From Lota lota (lineage: Eukaryota; Chordata; Actinopteri; Gadiformes; Lotidae), in assembly GCA_026745465.1 (NCBI GenBank), contig JACYXH010000500.1:1677501-1741500 (forward strand): 64,000 bases of DNA, in the 5' to 3' direction. The position numbers and the translations under genes were made by a program. Shown here piece after piece: positions 11,717-23,345 of the stretch (the stretch's first letter is position 1; every line of letters begins with the position of its first letter). Below the pieces are notes generated by a model. The model searched no databases. It was not told the origin of the DNA and saw nothing but the letters and a program-made list of their open reading frames with translations.

Positions 11717-13099
11717 CAAGTTTGTTTCAGGACATTTTGAATCACTATGCCGTCTTGAGCTCTGGTGATTTCTGTTCGGTGGGCTATAGGCATCCTTTTG
11801 CGGTTGTCAGCAGCAAATCAGCAAATTGCCTCCCTACTATGGCAATAGTGTTGTTATCACAATGACATTTGGCATTTATTTGATGGAGATAGGAAAGCAT
11901 GAACACTCGCGAATCGCTCACAACTTTGAAAATCGATCAAACCAGTGATAAAATAAAAAAGAACACTGCTTCATTACCAGGCCACTTAGAGGAGCGGTAA
12001 CAACTGCAGCAATGTAGCTTCTGGACTTTGGGCGTCATATGGCATCAAAGGAGGAAGTGCTCGTTGCTACCCCTACGCGTCAACGTGCTATACAGGACGG
12101 TAGGACTGTAGGGGCAAGGGGTGTGTTGAGATTGGACACATGTGTACAATGAGGGGTTTTACAATGATGGTTCGTACACTTCTGAAAACAGACATGAGAA
12201 ATACAAACACTATATATATATATATACATTTTATATACTGTATATATATATATGATAAACATAACAAAATCAACATATTATAAAATCAAATGTAGAAGGT
12301 CATTGTTCATGCATACTGGATGCTACTCCCCAGGGTTCTGTAGACTGAAGAAAACAATCCTCTGTGCTCTGTGGAGGACAGCAGAAGCAGTCCCCAACAA
12401 TCTCCACCTCCTTGGACTCGTAAACACTCATTTATCTCATTGTATTGCTCACAGGGGAAGGACTTACAGGAGGTGAATCACCAGGAGGATAGACGGACAG
12501 AAATTAAACAAATATAATACATATTATAAAATAAAATAATATGTTCTTAATTCTCCCCAGAAGAAGAACGGGGAAGGCGGTGTAGGCTGATGCTTATCAT
12601 TCTCAGTATTGATAAGCTGATCGTTGTTTTCTTAACTCTTCTTGCTGTCGTTCTTTGAAGATACTATGACACCACAAATCCATGTTGCCAATTTATCCCA
12701 TTCTTCTTCTGCCTGTCTTTAAAGATTTTTCCAGAGCCCCCCACAACATTTTGCAGTTGAGACTTTCAGGGGGTCTCAAGTGTCAATAATTTTTCGCACA
12801 CTGGTTTCAATGCTCCTCACTGAAGTTATTGAGTACAAAAAAACGGATCATGGTACTCATTCAATAGAGATTAAGTGAGCTGCTACTGACAGTTCATACA
12901 GTGAACATGACCCTCCGTGAGCAGGGAACCCTGATTAGGCTATATAACATAAAAAATGTAGAATAATAAATAACATTAAATAAATGTGTTTGGTTATAAA
13001 TTGTGTAATTATATAAATTGATACACATTGACACTGTTCAGCTGCAATTAGTTCAGCTAACTTAGTTGCCTTTCTCCACCAGTCCACCAGATGCCCTCA
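11717..13099. other. Intergenic, nothing firmly recognised
   Basis: AT-rich, with (TA)n-type tracts at 12211-12252. No gene signature on either strand. Stretches such as 12540-12800 look like old repeat DNA. Confidence 0.4.
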
Positions 13100-13260
13100 G
13101 ACTCTTCTTGTAAGTCTAGTTTTCAAGTTGCCAGTTTGTGGAACTGTGGTTCACCTTTATTAAATCCTTATTTGCTCTGAGTTTGTGTCTGCGTTTGGGT
13201 CCTATCCCTTGTGTTGCTCCTGCCCAGCTAGCACCGGTCAGGACAGTTAAACTGGCCTGG
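13100..13260 (+). repeat. Possible LTR-tail-like fragment
   Basis: The sequence tgtgtctgcgtttgggtcct resembles the R/U5-like tail of the LTR-type element at 42469-43018 (tgtcgtgcgtttgggtccct) and its inverted relative near 36045 (gtgtggacccaaatgcgg). Only the tail is recognisable. Confidence 0.35.
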
Positions 13261-13470
13261 GTATTACCATAAAACATTACACATTGTTTAAATGAACTTC
13301 AGCAGCGTTCAGGAATCTTCAGTAGGCCTATTAGCTTTTTGACACTATCCTGTTGCCATCAAACATCAAAACAGGAAGAACAAGAACTGCACCGTGCCTT
13401 GCACAAAAGGTTTAAACAAAAATAAATCAAAAAATGGACATGATGTAAGTTTAAGAGTGTATTAATAAAC

Positions 13471-13498
13471 AGGGTTAGGGTTAGGGTTAGGGCCCTAA
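13471..13498. repeat. Short interstitial telomere-like repeat, head to head
   Basis: Four GGGTTA-phase repeats followed directly by CCCTAAC, so the motif inverts at a GGGCCC centre. Too short to be a telomere remnant with certainty. Confidence 0.7.
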
Positions 13499-14202
13499 CA
13501 CTAATAAATATGGCTCCCGGTCCACGGGTGCCAGATTGTCCGGAGGGGAAGCCTGGAAATCTTCCTACACAACAGTAGACGCTTCCGCATTTGCAGGCCT
13601 CTACTCGGACATAAATATCTTGCATTCTGTATTCCCAAAGTCTTTGTAGCTCGCTATGTTTTGTTCATTATTCTCTAGTTGATCATTTACACCTCTCCTA
13701 ACTGATGACAATGCTAATGCAGCTGTGCTAATGCCTTGAGTATGTGGTACCCATGTCAGCTCACTCGTGAGGAGGCAATAACACTCATGCATTCATTTAG
13801 AACCTAGTGTTTCCTTCACAAGCGCACTGTGCAGGTAATTCATGAGGCAACCTTTGATACATTGTGTGAAATTAATACAAATGTCATCAATTCACTTTTT
13901 TCTACCTGGGAATGCTAGTCAAATGCTCACATTGTAGAGCCCTGTTTAAAAGACTGGCCTCTCTTCTAGATTACCCTTCCTTATACACATCAAGCAACAA
14001 AGAAGTTGTAGCATGACTTGTTTTAGTTACTTTGCCTTACTTGACATTGCACACTGCTATAGGACTATTGCTCAAGCTCACATCGTGATGACTGCTGAAA
14101 CGATATATCGCGCAGCCCTACAGCTTAGTAGCTACCAAGATGATAAAATGCACCGCCATTACCAATAGCACAAGATATAGGAGGACCACCTAACCCTAGA
14201 TA
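13499..14202. other. Intergenic, possible old DNA-transposon end
   Basis: No gene seen. Near 14098-14122 the motif gatatatcgcgcagccctac resembles a terminus seen in fish DNA transposons. No partner terminus was found. Confidence 0.35.
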
Positions 14203-14665
14203 CATAAAGGGAAGTTAAACCTACAGTAATGTGAGTGTAGATACATAAAGGGAAGTTAAACCTATAGTAATGTGAGTGTAGATACATAAAGGGAAGTTAA
14301 ACCTATAGTAATGTGAGTGTAGATACATAAAGGGAAGTTAAACCTATAGTAATGTGAGTGTAGTTACATAAAGGGAAGTTAAACCTATAGTAATGTGAGT
14401 GTATATACATAAAGGGAAGTTAAACCTATAGTAATGTGAGTGTAGTTACATAAAGGGAAGTTAAACCTACAGTAATGTGAGTGTAGATACATAAAGGGAA
14501 GTTAAACCTATAGTAATGTGAGTGTAGATACATAAAGGGAAGTTAAACCTATAGTAATGTGAGTGTAGATACATAAAGGGAAGTTAAACCTACAGCAATG
14601 TGAGTGTAGATACATAAAGGGAAGTTAAACCTATAGTAATGTGAGTGTAGATACATAAAGGGATC
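14203..14665. repeat. 41-bp minisatellite, copy 1 (about 11 units)
   Basis: Unit approximately agatacataaagggaagtt, then aaacctatagtaatgtgagtgt. The same unit in reverse orientation forms arrays of about 15 units at 22472-23106 and 29152-29785. The array sits exactly at one end of the repeated segment. Confidence 0.96.
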
Positions 14666-16583
14666 ATGGGGTCATGGTCATGTTATGATTATCACTTTCG
14701 ATTTTACTTTTGGAGCAACAGGCTTTTTCTTTTAAACTTTTTTTTATTTAATGATCCAGCTTCAAAGGAGCTGGGATTCATTGAGTTTCTACCTATTTAA
14801 ATCATGTTCATGGAAAACACAAATTATATATTTATATTTAATATATCAAATATATTCCAGGCTCATCCCAGGATGTGTCTTTCAACACCTAAATCAGGAA
14901 CGTCCATATTTTCTAGACATTAATATGATGTAAAAACTAGTTTTTCGACTGAGAAAAATGTGCCTGTGTACAGTCTCTAATCACCACTGCTTCTACTGAA
15001 GCTCACCACAGGCCTTAGGGAAGAGGCTGGCTTCAGCTAGACTAACCGCTAATTATGACCCAGTGGTCACTCTATGACGGCCTCACGAGAGCCTCCACCA
15101 AACAAACAACTGTGTTTATATTGTACAGGTCCTAAGTGTATAGAATACAGGTTATTATCTCCATTAAAATCCCTTGTGTAGTGTGCGTGGTTGAAGGCTG
15201 GTTTAAGGAGCCATCAACCACGTACACTCCACACCCCTTTTCCTCCCTGGAGGTTAATACCGGACACAAACACAGCACCCATCATGGCCTCTGGTCCTCT
15301 ACTGTCATATATTACCAATAACATATTCTGTCTAAATCAATGGGATTGTTTTTCTAAAAGCGGCTTATCTGACATTTTACAGTACAGGCAACCTTTTGAA
15401 GATATCATAGGCCATGGCTAGAACTCTAGAAGGTTCCAGGGTCAACATAGGTCTGAAAGAGTTATTGGTAGAGAACAGTATCTCCTGGAACCACAGTATG
15501 ATGTGGATGAGTTACATCATGCATCAGTTGTTAAGGGTCCTACTGGAACAACATGCGTCCCAACAGACATCCCTGGTGGATGGACACTTAAGAGGGTCAG
15601 GGCCGTTTCTTGCTATATGCGGACTGCGCTGTTGCATAGGGCCCCCAAAGACACAAGGGGGCCCCCAAAGACAAGCTTCCATTTCAGCCTTTTTTGGAAT
15701 ATTATCAACATTTAAATTAAACATTTTGTCTCATTTATGCCCATGGAAGATGTTATAGGGCAGATTCTGTCAATTATTTTCTTTTATAATTTTCAGAAGT
15801 TCTTGATGTAGGGTGTTTCCCATTGATCATCATTTTATGTGGATTTAAATTGCTGGGGTCAACTTGAGATGCTTGGTTTGAATTTGAGAGAAAACATATG
15901 TATTGTCTATGTCGAGATGTAAATCAGCCATGATTTCTGTTCAACTCAACCCCTCTCGTGGTGTAGGTGGCTCTTAATCTGGTTAAGTGCATTTGATTGA
16001 TGCATTTAAAGGTGAAATGCATGCCCACTTTAGAGGGTCTGTAATCCCCCACCATAGTATCACAAATGAGGAGCCCCCAAACAACATTTTGCATAGAGCC
16101 CCCAAAAAGCTAGACACGACCATGAAGAAGGTTTATGGTGAATACTGACTGACATAATATTCACAAAATACTCTGCCACTATTAATATTTATTATATTCC
16201 TTGCAATTAAAATACAGATCATAATAATCCTCTAACATATAATAGATGCATTGGGAGTAAGTAACATAGAAAAAATATAAGATGAGTACATTTATATATT
16301 GAGGATGGGAGACAGTTTAACTAGATTCTCATAAAAGCAGCGGTAAAATATTAACTAACTAAGAAAACTAAGTTGAAAACTAATCTACCTTTATTTTTTT
16401 GAGCAGTATATATATATATATATTCAAAAATACACATGTGTAATTTTAAATGTATACACACCCACAAAATAAGAGTAGTAGATGTAGAATATAGTTGTTG
16501 ACATTCTAAACAGTTGAGGTGGACATAGAAGCCCACTAGCTGCAGTGGAAACCATTCAGGACACTGAGACAGCCGCATATGCT
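14203..16583 (+). repeat. Inverted-repeat arm 1 (upstream of OR1)
   Basis: A 2.38-kb repeat that recurs in reverse orientation at 19827-23105, and again (without its far end) at 27422-29785. It consists of a 41-bp array (14203-14665) followed by about 1.9 kb of shared sequence with roughly 95% or better identity by eye. The shared part encodes the same 90-100-residue ORF in all three copies (here 15414-15758, start MARTLEGSRVNIGL). It also has blocks rich in gggggcccc/gggggctc, suggesting nested transposon DNA. No transposase is evident. Confidence 0.9.
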
Positions 16584-17435
16584 CCAGTCCACACATCATC
16601 TGTATTGTTAATATGATTCAGGCATGAATCAAACACACAAAGTGTATCACTTCCTCTTGACTTCAGTCACTCTGATCCCTACAAGACCAAAGATACATTT
16701 GTAATGTCTGAACAATGTTCTGGTTATCATAGTATTTTAGCAACAAAAGTACTCTATTGTTTATTATTATTTCCTTACAGTCGTACAACATTTCACACCC
16801 GACATACCAGAAGGTCTTCCCATTCATTGGCCTTCCTCTGATGACGTGGGGAAGCCCAGAGGTCCTCAGCTGGGAGACAGTATAAAGTTTGGTGGAGACA
16901 GCAGAGGAACACACGAAGGGGCACAGTACTTGTCTTGATCAAAGCCAGTACATCACCTTGATGAGACCACAGCAGCTACTCTTGTGATGTTTGGTGCTCT
17001 TTAGTCATGATTGCAAAGGCAACAAAAACATGGCTATTATTTTATTGATGGTTTATTTGATTACAGAAGCCCTAAATATTGTGTGTTAACCTGACTGACT
17101 AATCTAATCGCTCAAGTAATTCATTTTGCTTGCTTTACTTTTTTGTACTTTGCTATTCATAAAATAATGAACATGCTTTTGCTCACCGCTATTGCTACAC
17201 TGGTGTTCTCCCAGTATCTGTTTTCAAATTCAATTTGATTCTATATGCACTGCACTCTGTTTAAATTGATAAGGTAAGTTGTTTAGGTTCCTGAATTAAC
17301 AACAAGCAGTTAATATAGAATAACTTTGACTAGTTCTCTGGCATGCTGTTAGTTGATTGAGGACCCTGACCGTGAGTTTGACATGCTGTGTTTTGTGGTG
17401 CACAACAGTTACTTTAGGTAAGAGTTTCCATCAGC
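16584..17435. other. Between arm 1 and OR1; presumptive OR1 upstream region
   Basis: No gene signature. This should contain the OR1 promoter and any 5' UTR exon, but I cannot place a TATA box or a reliable splice pair. A ttttag/gtaagag junction-like motif lies just before the ATG and could be either. Confidence 0.35.
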
Positions 17436-18386
17436 ATGGAGGACAGCAACAGCTCTGCTCTTTTCTATTTTCACCTTACTATGTTTGAAGACATGGGCTC
17501 CCTTCGCTACCTCTTCTTCACTCTGTGCCTGCTCCTCTATATGGCCATAATCTCTGCCAACACTGCTATCGTTCTGACCGTGTATCTGAAGAAGTCCCTG
17601 CACGAGCCAATGTTCATCTTCCTCTTGTGTCTGTCGGTTAACTCTCTGTATGGTTCTGCTGGCTTCTTCCCCAGGTTCCTCATGGACCTCCTCTCAGACA
17701 CTCATGTTATCTCACGCCCAGCATGCTTCATGCAGCTGTTTGTAATCTACACCTATGCATCATGTGAGCTCACTATTCTGAGCCTCATGGCATACGACAG
17801 GCTGGTCGCCATTTGTCAGCCACTACACTACCACAGTAGGATGAGCCAAAGGGCGGTGTACAGCCTGCTGGCCTTTGCCTGGGGCTACCCGGTGTGTTCT
17901 ATTGGCTTCTGCCTCTACCTCACTGTAAGACTGCCTCTATGTGGCAACAAAGTGCCCAGATTGTTCTGTACCAACTGGCCTGTGGTGCAGCTGTCCTGCG
18001 TGGACGCCACCCTCAACAACATCGCTGGCTTCTTCGTCACCATCACCACGGTGATCCTGCCCCTGGTGTTCGTCCTGTACACCTACATCCGCATCCTGCT
18101 GGTGTGCAGACGCAGTTCCTCCGAGTTCAGGGGCAAGGCCCTGCAGACCTGCCTGCCACACATCGTTACCTTCGTCCACTATTCCCTCTCTCTGTTCTGC
18201 GAGGTGTCTGTGAGTCGCTACAAGTCGAATGAGCTCAACCCCATCATTGCCATCATTTTATCTCTGGAGTTTCTGCTCATCCCCTCAATTGTGAACCCTT
18301 TGGTTTATGGTCTTAACCTGCCACAGATCCGTGGAGCCTTGCGCTGCGTACTGCAGATATCAAAACGCTCAAAGAGGGCAAAATAA
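17436..18386 (+). CDS. Odorant receptor OR1, intact, 316 aa
   Basis: Seven-transmembrane, class A GPCR of the fish olfactory receptor type, expected in the plasma membrane and cilia of olfactory neurons, coupling to the olfactory G protein. Single uninterrupted coding exon. Seen: N-glycosylation sequon NSS at residues 5-7; TM1 about 26-50; LHEPMFIF (55-62) before TM2; conserved Cys97 and Cys169; TM3 end MAYDRLVAIC (118-127); CGNKVPRLFC in loop 2; FRGKALQTCLPHI (231-243) before TM6; NPLVYGL (287-293) in TM7; basic C-tail. Length is normal for the family. The G-protein motif reads DRL, not the usual DRY. Close to OR4/OR5 (NSLYGSAG, SDTH-x-ISRPAC). It lies in the loop between two inverted repeats. 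Ligand unknown. Confidence 0.93.
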   Translation: MEDSNSSALFYFHLTMFEDMGSLRYLFFTLCLLLYMAIISANTAIVLTVYLKKSLHEPMFIFLLCLSVNSLYGSAGFFPRFLMDLLSDTHVISRPACFMQLFVIYTYASCELTILSLMAYDRLVAICQPLHYHSRMSQRAVYSLLAFAWGYPVCSIGFCLYLTVRLPLCGNKVPRLFCTNWPVVQLSCVDATLNNIAGFFVTITTVILPLVFVLYTYIRILLVCRRSSSEFRGKALQTCLPHIVTFVHYSLSLFCEVSVSRYKSNELNPIIAIILSLEFLLIPSIVNPLVYGLNLPQIRGALRCVLQISKRSKRAK

Positions 18387-19035
18387 GAACATCCATACAG
18401 TCCTTTCATTTCATTACAGCCTTCTTTAATAATGTTGCACAAAACGCTAACTGCTAGATATAGTTTTGGTGATACAGAAAGGACTTTAGACTGTATTATA
18501 TGTGTGTATTGAATGTCAATGTATCCAATGGTCCCATTATATGGTGTAGCCACTGGCGTTATCCCTGGCTGAATAATGCATCAGGAGGCCCAACCTGGGG
18601 TAAACAGCCTTCATGGTTTCTAAATAAAACAATGAAACATTTAAACCCTTTGATTTACTTTTTAAAACAACGAGATGTTAGGTTTGTCCAATGAAATTGA
18701 AAAGTTAACTCTGAATATAAGACATTTCAAAAGGTTTGCCTGTACATTCATAGGATGGCCATCTCAAAATCACATTCTTCAGACATTTTTCAGGATTCTG
18801 TCTAACCAGAATAAAAATAACGTGAATCAAAAAACATGCAACATACACACTACCTCACATATGTTGTGTTTATATATGTTATATGTTCCCTCTAGTTCAG
18901 AAGTGGGGAAACGTTAAAATTGTCATCATGTTAACATATTTAGGCCCTTTTGTTGGGACGTATAAAAACGCACATTTAAATCAGTATTTCCAATCTGGGC
19001 CATTCAAATACACAACCTTTTTTTGTTGTTGCATT
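18387..19035. other. OR1 downstream region
   Basis: AT-rich 3' flank. Nothing else recognised. Confidence 0.4.
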
Positions 19036-19161
19036 ATTCATGACAGATACAGTGAGAGTTAGACAGGAAGGTATGGGAGGACATGCAGCAAATGACCAAG
19101 GTCAGGAATCGAACCTGGGCCACTGCCGTAAGGACTGAGCCTTAATGGTACACGCTCTACT
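19036..19161 (-). mobile_element. tRNA-derived SINE fragment
   Basis: On the minus strand the B box ggttcgattcc is present (19115 down to 19105), preceded by gtagagcgtgtacc and ggctcagtccttac in the place of the A-box region. The body (catgcagcaaatgacc and so on, seen on plus) belongs to a repeat common in teleosts. Pol III-derived, non-coding. Confidence 0.6.
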
Positions 19162-19826
19162 TTTATTATTTTCAATTTCAATTAACAAATTTACAAAGTC
19201 ATATATACAATATATACAAATCAATTACATCCCCAATCAAAAGGCAAAACAACGTCTCCTACTCCAGAATTGAAAAAACACTCATAACATTATACAATAT
19301 TGAATACAAAAACATATTTACACACACAAAGGATACTTGCTCACCCAGAGGGGAAAGCACAATCGAGCAAACAGGACACAAACTCCTACGTGCTGCCGTC
19401 CCTCGCACAGTGTTAGGGTTAGGCCAGGCCCCACGACCGGAGCGAACGACCCAAAGGCCCCCCAGGTGAGCCACCAGGGGGCCCACAATTACTCAACCTC
19501 TACACATAACAGCTATATAACTAAATAGCACCCATATAACACTTTTTGAGCTTTAACTATGAATCGAAGTTATAAACTTGGTTGTTAGACAATTTGAATA
19601 GATTTTAGTCAGCACTGTGACAGAAAGTTATTGACACACTGTGATTATCACCATTCAACCAGACACCGCAAGATTGGCAGTGGGCCGAACGCATGAGCAC
19701 CCTCATGCTCATACAGGGCCCTGCCATACAGGGGCCCCTATATCAACTGTCAGTTGGAAAAACACTAGTGGGAACTTCCTGTCTCAATGATGACAATAGC
19801 GACCAAGAGGTAAACACAGAAGTGCA
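19162..19826. other. Intergenic, contains a 107-bp block reused at 27307
   Basis: 19627-19733 (gttattgacacactgtgat onward) reappears at 27307-27413. Otherwise low-identity AT-rich DNA with a short GC-rich stretch (19400-19490). No gene. Confidence 0.6.
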
Positions 19827-19994
19827 GGAGCATATGCGGCTGTCTCAGTGTCCTGAATGGTTTCCACTGCAGCTAGTGGGCTTCTATGTCCACCTCAACT
19901 GTTTAGAATGTCAACAACTATATTCTACATCTACTACTCTTATTTTGTGGGTGTACATTCAAAATTACACGTGTATTTTTGAATATATATATAT

Positions 19995-20033
<39 letters not shown>

Positions 20034-23000
20034 TACACATATAAACACATATAAATAAATACACTGTGGAGGACCAGGAGAACCTCAGCGCCCCCAAAGG
20101 GCCGAGAAACGACACTCCAGAGCTGCAGGTAAAAGGCAGTTGGGGAAGGTAATTGATAATCACTATTATCATTCACAGCTGCTGCAGACCTGGGGTTACC
20201 AATCAGCTCCGGGCCTACTTCAGCCAGGGGAAAGACGACTGCTGGAGGAAGAAGTGTGGGAGCTGACTGAACGAGCCGTGAATACTCGACAACCTTTATC
20301 CTCCGGAGTCCCTGGCCGAAGACGGAACATAGGAGGAAGTACCCCGGTCCGGGAAGAACCTTAGTTGCCCCGCTACCCCCAACCCTTACGTACCTTATTG
20401 CGGTGGTTAACGTAAAGGATACCCTGTGTGGGATTTAACCACAGCGGTTTCTCTACTCATTTATTCTGAACCCCGTCCGGGAAAGCACAACATATATACA
20501 CATAAATATATATATAACTGTAATTCTTCCTTTTTGCAGTTTCATTGTTATTATTGTCCTGTTCTTTCTCACATTTCTTACCTCATCTTCTGATCTCGTG
20601 ACCTGGAAACTGAGGGTCACACCACATATCCTACTACCTGCCAGGAATCTGGCTATGAATGTATTTTTTATCCTCTTTTCTTAGTTCTTAGTTTTCTTAG
20701 TTAGTTAATATTTTACCGTTGCTTTTATGAGAATCTAGTTAAACTGTCTCCCATCCTCAATATATAAATGTACTCATCTTATATTTTTTCTATGTTACTT
20801 ACTCCCAATGCATCTATTATATGTTATAGGATTATTATGGTCTGTATTTTAATTGCAAGGAATATAATAAATATTAATAGTGGCAGAGTATTTTGTGAAT
20901 ATTATGTCAGTCAGTATTCACCATAAACCTTCTTCATGGTCGTGTCTAGCTTTTTGGGGGCTCTATGCAAAATGTTGTTTGGGGGCTCCTCATTTGTGAT
21001 ACTATGGTGGGGGATTACAGACCCTCTAAAGTGGGCATGCATTTCACCTTTAAATGCATCAATCAAATGCACTTAACCAGGTTAAGAGCCACCTACACCA
21101 CGAGAGGGGTTGAGTTGAACAGAAATCATGGCTGATTTACATCTCGACATAGACAATACATATGTTTTCTCTCAAATTCAAACCAAGCATCTCAAGTGGA
21201 CCCCAGCAATTTAAATCCACATAAAATGATGATAAATGTGAAACACCCTACGTCAAGAACTTCTGAAAATTGTAAAAGAAAAGAATTGACAGAATCTGCC
21301 CTATAACATCTTCCATGTGCATAAATGAGACAAAATGTTTATTTTAAATGTTGATAATAAAAAAAAAAAAGGCTGAAATGGAAGCTTGTCTTTGGGGGCC
21401 CCCTTGTGTCTTTGGGGGCCCTATGCAACAGCGCAGTCCGCATATAGCAAGAAACGGCCCTGACCCTCTTAAGTGTCCATCCACCAGGGATGTCTGTTGG
21501 GACGCATGTTGTTCCAGTAGGACCCTTAACAACTGATGCATGATGTAACTCATCCACATCATACTGTGGTTCCAGGAGATACTGTTCTCTACCAATAACT
21601 CTTTCAGACCTATGTTGACCCTGGAACCTTCTAGAGTTCTAGCCATGGCCTATGATATCTTCAAAAGGTTGCCTGTACTGTAAAATGTCAGATAAGCCGC
21701 TTTTAGAAAAACAATCCCATTGATTTAGACAGAATATGTTATTGGTACTATATGACAGGAGAGGACCAGAGGCCATGATGGGTGCTGTGTTTGTGTCCGG
21801 TATTAACCTCCAGGGAGGAAAAGGGGTGTGGAGTGTACGTGGTTGATGGCTCCTTAAACCATCCTTCAACCACGCACACTACACAAGGGATTTTAATGGA
21901 GATAATAACCTGTATTCTATACACTTAGGACCTGTACAATATAAACACAGTTGTTTGTTTGGTGGAGGCTCTCGTGAGGCCGTCATAGAGTGACCACTGG
22001 GTCATAATTAGCGGTTAGCCTAGCTGAAGCCAGCCTCTTCCCTAAGGCCTGTGGTGAGCTTCAGTAGAAGCAGTGGGGATTAGAGACTGTACACAGGCAC
22101 ATTTTTCTCAGTCTAAAAACTAGTTTTTACATTATATTAATGTCTAGAAAATATGGACGTTCCTGATTTAGGTGTTAGGCTCATCCTGGGATGAGCCTGG
22201 AATATATTTGATATATTAAATATAAATATATAATTTCTGTATTCCATGAACATGATTTAAATAGGTAGACACAAAATGAATCCCAGCTCCTGAATGATAT
22301 TTTAAATATAAAGTAATTTGTGTATTCCATGAACATGATTTAAATAGGTAGACACAAAATTAATCTCAGCTCCTTTGAAGCTGGATCATTAAATAAAAAA
22401 AAGTTTAAAAGAAAAATCCTGTGGCTCCAAAAGGCCAATCGAAAGCAATAATCATAACATGACCATGACCCCATGATCCCTTTATGTATCTACACTCACA
22501 TTACTATAGGTTTAACTTCCCTTTATGTATCTACACTCACATTACTATAGGTTTAACTTCCCTTTATGTATCTACACTCACATTACTATAGGTTTAACTT
22601 CCCTTTATGTATCTACACTCACATTACTATAGGTTTAACTTCCCTTTATGTATCTACACTCACATTACTATAGGTTTAACTTCCCTTTATGTAACTACAC
22701 TCACATTACTATAGGTTTAACTTCCCTTTATGTAACTACACTCACATTACTATAGGTTTAACTTCCCTTTATGTATCTACACTCACATTACTATAGGTTT
22801 AACTTCCCTTTATGTATCTACACTCACATTACTATAGGTTTAACTTCCCTTTATGTAACTACACTCACATTACTATAGGTTTAACTTCCCTTTATGTAAC
22901 TACACTCACATTACTATAGGTTTAACTTCCCTTTATGTAACTACACTCACATTACTATAGGTTTAACTTCCCTTTATGTATCTACACTCACATTACTGTA

Positions 23001-23105
23001 GGTTTAACTTCCCTTTATGTATCTACACTCACATTACTATAGGTTTAACTTCCCTTTATGTATCTACACTCACATTACTGTAGGTTTAACTTCCCTTTAT
23101 GTATC
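19827..23105 (-). repeat. Inverted-repeat arm 2 (downstream of OR1)
   Basis: Reverse complement of arm 1 (14203-16583). The end facing OR1 begins gagcatatgcggctg; the far end is a 41-bp array. It differs from arm 1 by an inserted block at about 20030-20680 and a longer array (15 versus 11 units). With arm 1 it encloses a 3.2-kb loop containing OR1. From 20743 on it is also part of the first tandem duplication unit. Confidence 0.9.
20030..20680. mobile_element. Insertion in arm 2, LTR- or SINE-like
   Basis: Absent from arm 1. Flanked on both sides by (TA)-rich sequence. It contains ctgtggaggaccaggagaac, a GC-rich middle (20180-20400) and ccgtccgggaaagcacaaca. No coding domain. A solo LTR is possible, but no clean TG...CA ends or target duplication were established. 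Confidence 0.4.
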
Positions 23106-23106
23106 T
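22472..23106. repeat. 41-bp minisatellite, copy 2 (about 15 units)
   Basis: Reverse orientation of the 14203 array. Units differ mainly by atgtatct versus atgtaact and by actatagg versus actgtagg. Confidence 0.96.
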
Positions 23107-23235
23107 GTATGGTTCCCAGGCTAACACTTAATAGGCCCAGGCCTACTCATTTGAAGCAATTGCACTTTGACCTAAATAGCGATATATCAATATATCATAT
23201 CAATAAGACCAATTATAATTAAAAGAAATGAAAGA

Positions 23236-23345
23236 TGAGAGATTGAAAGCGTGTCACTGACTGTGATGCTTGTGATTGAAAGCGTGTCACTGACTGTGAT
23301 GCTTGTGATTGAAAGCGTGTCACTGACTGTGATGCTTGTGATTGC
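23236..23345. repeat. 33-bp triplicate in unit A
   Basis: Three copies of gattgaaagcgtgtcactga followed by ctgtgatgcttgt. The equivalent triplicate in unit B (29918-30023) has accumulated separate changes. Confidence 0.9.

Noticed and set aside
11102-11719. Three ORFs of 190-205 codons as a repetitive protein gene
   Set aside because: The 39-bp unit has no stop in these frames, and the non-repeat ends are too short to support a gene.
15414-15758. ORF starting MARTLEGSRVNIGL, found in three copies
   Set aside because: All copies lie in the same recent repeat, so conservation reflects duplication, not selection. The frame runs into transposon-like gggcccc DNA and no domain is recognised.
17894-18232. 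Overlapping ORFs in other frames of OR1, and similar ones in OR2-OR5
   Set aside because: They are shadows of the receptor genes.
22472-23106. CRISPR-like array
   Set aside because: The repeats are directly adjacent tandem units of 41 bp with no unique spacers, and the host is a vertebrate.
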